Assembly (NCBI GenBank): GCA_016722075.1
Contig: JADKGW010000001.1
Span: 1,798,001 to 1,862,000, forward strand
From: Candidatus Kouleothrix ribensis
GTDB lineage: Bacteria; Chloroflexota; Chloroflexia; Chloroflexales; Roseiflexaceae
Length of the DNA stretch: 64,000 nt
Direction: 5' to 3'
Shown here piece after piece: positions 1 to 6,904 of the stretch; the first letter of the stretch is position 1, and every line of letters begins with the position of its first letter. Both the position numbers and the translations under genes were made by a program. The notes below the pieces were generated by a model. It saw only the letters and a list, made by a program, of their open reading frames with translations, made no database searches and was not told where the DNA came from.

Positions 1-1445
1 TGGGCCAGGGGATCGTTGGCTGGGTGGCCCAGCATAAGCGGCCGGCGATCGTGCCGGATGTATGCGCCGACCCGCGCTGGGTGCCGCTACCCGACACCAA
101 CGGCGAGATGCGCAAGACAACCGGCTCGATGATTGCGGTGCCGCTGATCGCCCATCACCAGACATTGGGCGTGCTGCTGCTCTCGCACGAGCAGATCGGC
201 TACTTCAACGACGACCACCTGCGCCTGCTCAACGCCTCGGCCGGCCAGATCGCGATCGGCATCAACAACGCCCAGCTGTATACCGAGATCGAGAAAGAGC
301 TGCTACACCGCAGCGAAATGTTCCAACGCCAGGAGTCCGAAGCCAGCCAGAGCCAGGCCATCCTGCAGAGCCTCTCGGACGGCGTGATCGTGTGTGGCGA
401 AGACGGCGCGGTGCTGACGGCCAACATGGCCTGCGAGCGCATTCTCGAACGCTCGATCGAAGAGCTGGTGATCTGGAATCTGCCCGAGCTGCTGCGCCGG
501 CTGCTGGGGCGCCGCGCCGACGAGGTGCCGGTCGAGGAGCTACTGGCGCGACCGATCGATGCATACCACAAGCTACGTTCGTTCGCTACCGTGTTCCAAA
601 TGGGCACGCGCATGATCAGCATTACACTCGGGCCGGTGCTGAATAGCAAAGACGCGCTCATGGGCGCGGTGGCGCTGTTCCGCGACATCACGCGCGAGGT
701 CGAGTCCGACCGGCTGAAGACCGAGTTCATCGGCACGGTGTCGCACGAGCTGCGCACGCCCATGACCTCGATCAAAGGCTTCACGCAGCTGCTGTCGATG
801 GGCAGCCTTGGCCCGGTCAACGACACACAGAAAGAGTTCTTGCAGATCATCCAGACCAACGCCGAGCGCATGATCTCGATCATCAACGACCTGCTCGACA
901 TCACCAAGATCGAGACTGGCAGCGTCGAGCTCGACTTGCGCCCGCTGCACCTGGCCGAGACGCTCAGCACGGTGATGATGGAGTTGCAGCCGGCCATCCG
1001 CGAGCGTGAGCACGAGCTTGTGATCAGCATCCCGCCCGGCCTGCCGCTGGTGCGTGCCGATAGCCGGCGGCTCAACCAGATTCTGGGCAATGTGCTTTCG
1101 AACGCAGTCAAGTATACGCCGCGCGGCGGCAAGATCGAGTTGGATGCCCGCGAGGTAGGCAGCGATGGCGTGCCCGAGCAGTGGCGCGATGGCTTGAAGC
1201 CCGACGCGCGCTACGCGCTGGTCGAGATCCGCGACTCCGGCGTGGGTATCGCGGCTGAGGATCTCGATCGGATCTTCGACCGCTTCTACCGCACCGAGAA
1301 CCCGCTGAAGGTTGAGGCCGGCGGCACCGGGCTGGGCCTATCGCTGGTGCGACCACTGATCGAGCTGTTTGGCGGGCGGATCTGGGTGCAGAGCGTGCTC
1401 GGCGAGGGCAGCACCTTCAGTATGCTCATCCCGGCTGCGTTGTAG
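1..1445 (+). CDS. Sensor histidine kinase, GAF-PAS-HisKA-HATPase (5' end missing)
   Basis: The reading frame is open to the left edge: codons from position 3 encode GQGIVGWVAQHKRPAI, a typical inner part of a GAF domain, so the true start lies outside the window and the GTG at 24 is not the start. Counting from that GTG, the order is GAF to about residue 85, a short coiled linker, PAS about 110-225, HisKA with the phospho-acceptor in VSHELRTP (His241), then HATPase_c with the N box (NVLSNAVKYTP), G1 (DSGVGI) and G2 (GGTGLGLSL). No transmembrane segment is visible in this part, so the kinase may be soluble. The partner response regulator is not seen here. It phosphorylates itself on histidine in response to a ligand or redox cue sensed by GAF/PAS, which cannot be named. 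Confidence 0.93.
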   Translation, partial: GQGIVGWVAQHKRPAIVPDVCADPRWVPLPDTNGEMRKTTGSMIAVPLIAHHQTLGVLLLSHEQIGYFNDDHLRLLNASAGQIAIGINNAQLYTEIEKELLHRSEMFQRQESEASQSQAILQSLSDGVIVCGEDGAVLTANMACERILERSIEELVIWNLPELLRRLLGRRADEVPVEELLARPIDAYHKLRSFATVFQMGTRMISITLGPVLNSKDALMGAVALFRDITREVESDRLKTEFIGTVSHELRTPMTSIKGFTQLLSMGSLGPVNDTQKEFLQIIQTNAERMISIINDLLDITKIETGSVELDLRPLHLAETLSTVMMELQPAIREREHELVISIPPGLPLVRADSRRLNQILGNVLSNAVKYTPRGGKIELDAREVGSDGVPEQWRDGLKPDARYALVEIRDSGVGIAAEDLDRIFDRFYRTENPLKVEAGGTGLGLSLVRPLIELFGGRIWVQSVLGEGSTFSMLIPAAL

Positions 1446-1466
1446 CTTGCGCGCTGCCCAGGCGCC

Positions 1467-1865
1467 CTACTGCGGCAGCGCTACATCCTGGTCGAACGCG
1501 GCAACATAGTCCTTCCCCGCGATCGTCGCATGAACCTTCACGACCCACCGGCCATCCATGGTGAACACCGCCTTGATGCGGTAGCGGCCATTGCCGATCG
1601 GCTCGCCGAGTGGCTGGTTCGAGCTCATCGGCATGGCCGGCATATCTTGTTCGAGGAACACCAGCGCACCCTCGATCGGCGCGCCGGCAGCATCGGACAA
1701 GCCCACCACCACATCGTAGTCTTGCAGCACCGCGATCGACGCAGGCCGTTCGAGCGCGATCGTCACCCCGTCGACGGTTTGGCGCGCGACGCTCGTGCCA
1801 CCTGCGCCGCCACAGGCCACCAGCAGCAGCAGCAGCAGCCCGGCCCAGCATAGCCTCACCCACAT
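1467..1865 (-). CDS. Lipoprotein with YtkA/FixH-like beta domain
   Basis: This 132-residue protein begins with a lipoprotein signal: a leucine-rich h-region followed by the lipobox LLVACGG, so Cys18 should be lipidated and the protein anchored outside the membrane. The rest is an Ig-like beta domain whose pattern (VTIALERPASIAVLQDYDV, then FLEQDMPAMPMSS and a GRYRIKAVFTMDGRWVVKV strand) resembles the YtkA/FixH family. Members of that family often sit near copper or cytochrome oxidase genes. The methionine-rich DMPAMPM stretch is compatible with metal contact, but that is inference. GAGGAACGT precedes the ATG. It is the last gene of the minus-strand run from 9528. Confidence 0.75.
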   Translation of the reverse strand: MWVRLCWAGLLLLLLVACGGAGGTSVARQTVDGVTIALERPASIAVLQDYDVVVGLSDAAGAPIEGALVFLEQDMPAMPMSSNQPLGEPIGNGRYRIKAVFTMDGRWVVKVHATIAGKDYVAAFDQDVALPQ

Positions 1866-1902
1866 ACGTTCCTCGCCCTAACGGTAGCGACCACGCACAG
1901 CG

Positions 1903-2880
1903 TTAGCCGGGCGCCTGCTCGGCGCCCTGGCCGGCGGCCGGCGGCGTGCCCAATGGGTAGCGTAGCGATACCAGAAACCCGATGATCATATGCTCGATAT
2001 TGAGCAGCAGGAACAGCGCCGACAGGATGAGCGCCAGCTCGCTGGGGTAGCCATAGCGCGCCAGCACCGCGATCAAGATCGCGTCGCGTACGCCAATGCC
2101 CGCAAAGCTGATCGGCAGCGCCTGCAGGATGGCGATCAGCGCCGTGGACGAGATGATCGCCAGCACCGGCACGCGCCCGAGCGGCAGCGCCTGAAACAGC
2201 AGGTAGATCCGCAGCATGGTCGAGCTGGCCGAGATCAGCGAGGCCAGCAGCAGCTGGGCCGCCAGGCCGGGCCGCAGGCTCAGCTGGGCAAACTGGTCGC
2301 GCCAGCGCTCGAGCGGTGCGCGCGCGCGCTGCGGTGTCAGCGGCAGCAGCCGGCCGAACAGCCACTCGCGTGGGCCGCGCGCCATCAGCGCGGGCGTCAT
2401 CAAGAACACGGCTGCTGCGAAGGCAACTGTGGCAACCTGGGCCGATTGCGGCAGCACATCGAGGAACGCCACCAGCGAAAGCAGTGCCAGCAGCGCCATT
2501 ACCATCAGGTCGAACAGCCGGTCGAGCACGATGCTGAACAGTGCCGGGGCCAGCGCCTGCCCGCGCTCGCGCAGATACCAGGCCTTGATGAAATCGCCCG
2601 ACTGGCCGGGTGTAGCGCCACCCAGGTACAGCCCGATCATATACAGCGCCATGGCGAAGCCCAGTGTGGGCGGGCGCATACCCAGCTCGGCCATCAGCAG
2701 ATTCCAGCGCCAGGCCTTCACCGCGACAAACGGCAGAAACAGCAGCAGCGAGAGCAGCAGCGGCCACAGCTGGATCTGGCCGAAGCCGGCCGCAAGCTGG
2801 CTAAAATCGCTGCGCCACAGAAAGATCGCCAGCAGCGCCGGGCCGATCAGCCGGATGGCCCAGCGCGCGTACTTGTTCAT
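1903..2880 (-). CDS. Lysylphosphatidylglycerol synthase TM / UPF0104-type membrane protein
   Basis: This 325-residue integral membrane protein has about eight hydrophobic helices and no soluble catalytic domain. The pattern GLYLGGATPGQSGDFIKAWYL in the first third and LPISFAGIGVRDAILIAVL near the end match the lysylphosphatidylglycerol synthase TM family (flippase-like, formerly UPF0104). The aminoacyl-transferase domain of MprF is absent, so this is a stand-alone transporter-like member, plausibly moving lipid-linked material across the membrane. It starts 25 bp after the GT2 glycosyltransferase gene and probably shares its transcript. Polyprenyl-phosphate-sugar synthesis followed by flipping is a reasonable inferred pairing. 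Confidence 0.85.
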   Translation of the reverse strand: MNKYARWAIRLIGPALLAIFLWRSDFSQLAAGFGQIQLWPLLLSLLLFLPFVAVKAWRWNLLMAELGMRPPTLGFAMALYMIGLYLGGATPGQSGDFIKAWYLRERGQALAPALFSIVLDRLFDLMVMALLALLSLVAFLDVLPQSAQVATVAFAAAVFLMTPALMARGPREWLFGRLLPLTPQRARAPLERWRDQFAQLSLRPGLAAQLLLASLISASSTMLRIYLLFQALPLGRVPVLAIISSTALIAILQALPISFAGIGVRDAILIAVLARYGYPSELALILSALFLLLNIEHMIIGFLVSLRYPLGTPPAAGQGAEQAPG

Positions 2881-2905
2881 AGCAATGCCTTAGTATGTCT
2901 GGTGC

Positions 2906-3826
2906 TCATTCGTGGTTGGGGCCTTTGAAGCGCAGGCTGGCCACCTGCTCGGAGATCAGCCCAAACAGGAAGATAATGATCCCGCCCAGGAAGAAGATGC
3001 CGGTTGACTGCGGGATGTGCAGCCAGCGATCGCCATTGGCCACCGACCAGAGATAGGCCGCGCCGGCCAGCAGCTCGAGCGCCAGGAAGATCGGGAAGAA
3101 CACGCGTAGTGGGCTGAACAGCGTGACGATGCGCAGGATGATCAAGCCGAAGCGCACGCCGTTGCGCATCAGCTTCTGCGTGCTCTGGCCGCCCTGGCGC
3201 CGGCGCATAGCGATCGGCTCGAAGCGCAGATGATAGCCGGCCTTGGCAAAGGCCATGGCGCTGGTGGTGGGCCACGAGAAGCGATTCGGCAGCAAGTGCA
3301 GAAACTCAAGCATCACCGGGCGGCGAAACGCGCGAAAGCCCGAGGTCAGGTCGCGCAGCTCCATGCCCACCAGGTAGCTGCCGAAGCGATTGAGCGCGCT
3401 GTTGCCCAGCCAGCGCAGCGTATTCTGCTGGCTGGCGCGGTCGCGCTCGCCCACCACCATGTCGTACGGGCCGATATGGCGCAAGAGCCGCGGAATGTCG
3501 GCTGGATCCATCTGGCCGTCGGCATCGACGATCACCACCACATCGCCACTGGCAGCGCGCACGCCGGTCTTCACACCGGCGCCGTTGCCGATGTTATATG
3601 GCCGGCGAATCACGCGCGCGCCGGCAGCGGCGGCCACCTCGGCGGTATCGTCGCGCGAGGCGTCGTCGACCACGATCACCTCGGCGTCGGGGCACACGCT
3701 GATCACTGCGGCGATCACGCGGCCGATCGTGGCAGCCTCGTTCATGGCCGGGATGACGATGCTGAGGCTGAACGGCCACTGCGGCGCCGGCTCGGCGCGG
3801 GTCTGCTCGGCCTCCACCTGTGTCAT
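2906..3826 (-). CDS. GT2 polyprenyl/dolichyl-phosphate glycosyltransferase with two C-terminal TM helices
   Basis: The N-terminal half is a GT-A fold: SIVIPAMNEAATIGRVI opens the nucleotide-binding fold and VVIVDADGQMDP carries the DxD metal site. This resembles dolichyl-phosphate mannose/glucose synthases. After about residue 230 come two hydrophobic helices (VFFPIFLALELLAGAAYLW and GIFFLGGIIIFLFGLI) that should anchor it with its active site in the cytoplasm. It likely loads a sugar from a nucleotide donor onto a polyprenyl phosphate carrier that could feed the GT39-type enzymes upstream. An ATG four codons further upstream (3838) is possible, but the ATG at 3826 has a better ribosome site (GGAG, 6 nt away). 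Confidence 0.9.
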   Translation of the reverse strand: MTQVEAEQTRAEPAPQWPFSLSIVIPAMNEAATIGRVIAAVISVCPDAEVIVVDDASRDDTAEVAAAAGARVIRRPYNIGNGAGVKTGVRAASGDVVVIVDADGQMDPADIPRLLRHIGPYDMVVGERDRASQQNTLRWLGNSALNRFGSYLVGMELRDLTSGFRAFRRPVMLEFLHLLPNRFSWPTTSAMAFAKAGYHLRFEPIAMRRRQGGQSTQKLMRNGVRFGLIILRIVTLFSPLRVFFPIFLALELLAGAAYLWSVANGDRWLHIPQSTGIFFLGGIIIFLFGLISEQVASLRFKGPNHE

Positions 3827-3901
3827 TGGTCGCTCCATGGGTGTATCTCGCCGGGCAAACCGTGTTGGCGTATTAAGCCTTCGGCAAACAGGAGCATGCG
3901 G

Positions 3902-4513
3902 CTACAGCTGCGCAGCGATTGTGGCGCGCAGCACGCCATACTCGGTGATCACCGGGAACTGCGGGAATTCGGCGATCACATTCGCGGGTGGGCAGAACAG
4001 GATGCCCTGATCGGCCTCGGCCAGCATGGTCGTATCATTATACGAGTCGCCCATAGCGATCACGCGGAAGTTGATCTGCCGTAGCGCGGCCACCGCCTTG
4101 CGTTTGCCGTCGCTCTGGCGCAGGGTGTAGCCGGCGATCATGCCGGCCGAGTCGATGGTAAGCGCATTGCAGAACAGGGTTGGCCAGCCGAGCTTCGCCA
4201 TTAGCGGCGCCGCAAACTCGTAGAAGGTATCCGACAGGATGATTACCTGCATGTGGCTGCGCGCCCAATCGAGGAACGCCTGCGCGCCGGGCAGCGGCTC
4301 GATCGTGGCGATCACTGCCTGGATGTCGGCCAGCGCCAGCCCGTGCTTGTGCAGAATGGCGATCCGGCCGCGCATGAGCGCGTCGTAGTCGGGAATATCG
4401 CGGGTGGTCAGGCGCAGTTGCTCGATGCCGGTACGCTCGGCGACGGCGATCCAGATCTCGGGCACCAGCACGCCCTCGAGGTCGGTGGCGAGCAGGAGCG
4501 GTTGGGTTGGCAT
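3902..4513 (-). CDS. thrH: Phosphoserine phosphatase / homoserine phosphotransferase ThrH
   Basis: This 203-residue HAD-superfamily enzyme follows Pseudomonas ThrH almost motif for motif: [17 protein letters not shown] (motif I), [20 protein letters not shown] (motif II), the lysine in SDGKRKAV (motif III), [13 protein letters not shown] (motif IV) and [10 protein letters not shown] near the end. ThrH removes phosphate from phosphoserine and can pass it to homoserine, linking serine and threonine synthesis in the cytosol. A CGGAGA ribosome site precedes the ATG. It sits inside a run of glycosyltransferase genes, with gaps of 63 and 90 bp, so co-transcription may be incidental. Confidence 0.93.
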   Translation of the reverse strand: MPTQPLLLATDLEGVLVPEIWIAVAERTGIEQLRLTTRDIPDYDALMRGRIAILHKHGLALADIQAVIATIEPLPGAQAFLDWARSHMQVIILSDTFYEFAAPLMAKLGWPTLFCNALTIDSAGMIAGYTLRQSDGKRKAVAALRQINFRVIAMGDSYNDTTMLAEADQGILFCPPANVIAEFPQFPVITEYGVLRATIAAQL

Positions 4514-4603
4514 GCGTTATCTCCGAAATAGGGCTTGCGCGGTGGCGTCCTTCCGCGGCGCAATGCGGCTCGGTTGCCTGCGGCAGCAAGGCAGCGCCAC
4601 AGC

Positions 4604-6904
4604 CTATTGTACCCGAACCTGGCTAATCATCAAGCTGAGCATGCGGGCATCGTCGCTGCCTGCAATCTCGCGCGCGGGCACGAAGGTCGGCGCGCTCAGG
4701 CGGATGTCGATGCTGCGCTGGCCGGCCAGCGCGGCTGGCAGCGGCACGCGGTATACCCGCCACTGGCCGCTCTCGACGATCACCTGGCCGAGCTGGTGGC
4801 TGCCGGCCCACACCGTCAGCGGCACTGCCAGCGGCCGCCCACTGGTCATGCGCAGCAGCAGGCTGCTGTCGGCGGCCAGTGGCCTGGCCAGCGGAAGCAG
4901 CACCCGGCCTTCGCCGGCCAGCCAGCGGAAGCTGCCTTCGGGGCCGCTCTCGCCACCCGCGAACCCGCTGATGTAGCCCAGATCAAGCCCGGCGCTGAGT
5001 GCCAGCTGGTTGGTGGCCGGCGGCCGCAGCCATTCCAACGCCCAGCGCTGCATGTCTTCGCCGGCACGACCCTCGGCGCGGGCCAGCGGCGCCTGGGCAG
5101 CCGCAAGATCGCCGGCATCGCGCGCCAGCGCACCTAGCACCAGGTCGCTGCGGCGCGACTCGTTACTCTTGAGCTGGGCGCGCCCGGCCACGTAGTCGCC
5201 CTGGGCAGCCAGCGCCAGCGCCAGGCTGGTGCGCGCATCGATGAACTCGGGCTGGGCCACCAGGGCGGCGCGGTAGGCCTGCTCGGCGGCGGCATAGTCG
5301 CCGGCAGTGTAGGCCCGGTCGCCCACGATCATGGCCCGCTCGCGCGCCACGCCGCTGGCGATAATCGCCGGGTAGTCGCGATAGCTCAGCACAAGCCATA
5401 GGAAGGCGATCACCAGCAGCGCCTGCACGAGGGTATAGGGCCAGTCCTTCAGCGCGGGTAGTGAGAACCAAGCACCAAGAACCACGAACCGTCCGCTACT
5501 GCTTGGTGCTTGGTGCTTGGTGCTTGGCTCTGCCAGCCGACGGCGCGGCTGCAGTCGGCTGGCTAGCGCCCACGCGCCATACAGGCCGACCAGCGTCCAG
5601 ATCGGCAGCAGGTAGCGTGGCTCGACATGGAAGATCAGCACGGTGAAGAACGAGTAGGCCAGCCAGGCCAGCACGAACAGCCGGTTGTGCCAGCCCTCGC
5701 GCGCCGGGCGCGCCAGCCCGATCAGCCCGGCCACGCAGAACACCAGCCACAGCAGGTCGCCGGCCAGGCCTAGCGCCGCAGTCGGGCGCAGCGCGCGGGT
5801 GAAGAAGCTGCGCTTGACGAAATAGTCCTCGATGAACTGGGCCTTCCAGATATGCCGAAAGGTATCCCACATGGGCCTGAGCGGCCGCAGCGGGTCGGCC
5901 GCCAGGATCGCGCGGGCCTGGCCCAGGGCATAGCCGGCGCGCTCGGCCTGCGGCATGGCGCGCAGCTGGTTGATATGCGCCTCGCGCTGGTCGACCGCGT
6001 CGAGGTCGAGCCAGAGGTTGATCTGGCCGAGCGTGTCGACTGGGATGACCTGCCGATACAGCACATAGTTGCGCGCGGTCCACGGCAGCACCACCGCCAG
6101 GGTACACGCGACGAAGAGCACCACAGAGCCAAGCACCGAACGCCACGCACTGGTTGCGCCAAGAACCGAGAACCGAGCGCTACCTGTGGCGTCTACGCGC
6201 CCGGTGCTCAGCGCCTGGCTGTTGGTGCTGATCCTCCGCGCCAGCAGCCACAGCACCACGAAGGCGATCGAGTACAGTGCCGGCGAGCGAGTCAGTGCGG
6301 CGGCCCCCAGCGCCACACCTGAGAGTGCCAGGTCGCGCCGGCGCTGGTTGGCATCGAAGCGCAGCAGCAGCCAGAGGTGCAGCATGAACAGGCATAGGTA
6401 CAGCAGCTCGCTGAACAGCACGCTCGGCTGCTCGACGAACGGGTACCACAGCGCCAGAAACGCGGCGAACAGCAGCCCGGCGCGTACGCTGGTGAACAGC
6501 CGCCGCGCGGCGGCCCAGCCCAGCACAATCGTCAGCGCGCCGAGTGCAGTCTGCGCCAGCTCGATCAGCAGCACGCCGAGCGTCGGCCGGCCCAGCACCA
6601 GCGCGAGCCTCAGCCAGAAGGCGAAGAAGAACACATGCAGCGGCGGGCGGATCAGCCAGCTGTCGTCGACATACGCGCCGGTGATGGCCAGGCGCAGCGC
6701 ACGGCGGTAGTAGTCGCCGTCATCGGCGGTCGAGAAGCGCGGATCGAGCGGGCTGGCGCCGATGAACCACAGGCGCAGCGCCACGCCGGCCGCGACGATC
6801 AGCAGCAGCGGCCAGTTTATGCCCGCCAGGACCGCGCGCCAGGCTGCGGTGGCGGGGTGTGCGGCGCGTGCGCGCAGTGGCACAGGTGGTGCGTTTGTAT
6901 TCAT
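4604..6904 (-). CDS. GT39/ArnT-like membrane glycosyltransferase with TPR and C-terminal beta-sandwich
   Basis: This 766-residue protein has an N-terminal helix, a first extracytoplasmic loop with the acidic pair STADDGDYY, and about ten further hydrophobic helices, the plan of GT39/PMT-type enzymes that use polyprenyl-phosphate sugars on the outer face of the membrane. Around residues 535-590 there is a TPR-like pair (AYTAGDYAAAEQAYRAAL and following). The last 120 residues form a beta-rich region ending in SLMISQVRVQ. The gene overlaps its upstream neighbour by 4 bp (ATGA), so the two are translationally coupled. Two stretches of 7-bp tandem repeats are embedded in frame at 5467-5528 and 6128-6178 and code for low-complexity linkers. 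The acceptor is unknown. Confidence 0.85.
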   Translation of the reverse strand: MNTNAPPVPLRARAAHPATAAWRAVLAGINWPLLLIVAAGVALRLWFIGASPLDPRFSTADDGDYYRRALRLAITGAYVDDSWLIRPPLHVFFFAFWLRLALVLGRPTLGVLLIELAQTALGALTIVLGWAAARRLFTSVRAGLLFAAFLALWYPFVEQPSVLFSELLYLCLFMLHLWLLLRFDANQRRRDLALSGVALGAAALTRSPALYSIAFVVLWLLARRISTNSQALSTGRVDATGSARFSVLGATSAWRSVLGSVVLFVACTLAVVLPWTARNYVLYRQVIPVDTLGQINLWLDLDAVDQREAHINQLRAMPQAERAGYALGQARAILAADPLRPLRPMWDTFRHIWKAQFIEDYFVKRSFFTRALRPTAALGLAGDLLWLVFCVAGLIGLARPAREGWHNRLFVLAWLAYSFFTVLIFHVEPRYLLPIWTLVGLYGAWALASRLQPRRRLAEPSTKHQAPSSSGRFVVLGAWFSLPALKDWPYTLVQALLVIAFLWLVLSYRDYPAIIASGVARERAMIVGDRAYTAGDYAAAEQAYRAALVAQPEFIDARTSLALALAAQGDYVAGRAQLKSNESRRSDLVLGALARDAGDLAAAQAPLARAEGRAGEDMQRWALEWLRPPATNQLALSAGLDLGYISGFAGGESGPEGSFRWLAGEGRVLLPLARPLAADSSLLLRMTSGRPLAVPLTVWAGSHQLGQVIVESGQWRVYRVPLPAALAGQRSIDIRLSAPTFVPAREIAGSDDARMLSLMISQVRVQ
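5467..5528. repeat. Heptanucleotide tandem repeats in inverted orientation, inside a gene
   Basis: The plus strand reads accaagc, accaaga, accacga, accgtcc, then ten bases later gcttggt three times and gcttggc. The second block is the reverse complement of the first, so the two can fold on each other over 13 bp. Both blocks stay in frame in the glycosyltransferase gene and encode a non-membrane linker. Confidence 0.85.
6128..6178. repeat. Degenerate heptanucleotide repeats, inside a gene
   Basis: Units gccaagc, accgaac, gccacgc, actggtt and, after two bases, gccaaga, accgaga, accgagc can be read in 7-bp register. They belong to the same family as the block near 5.5 kb and lie in the same gene, in a loop between predicted membrane helices. 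Confidence 0.7.
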
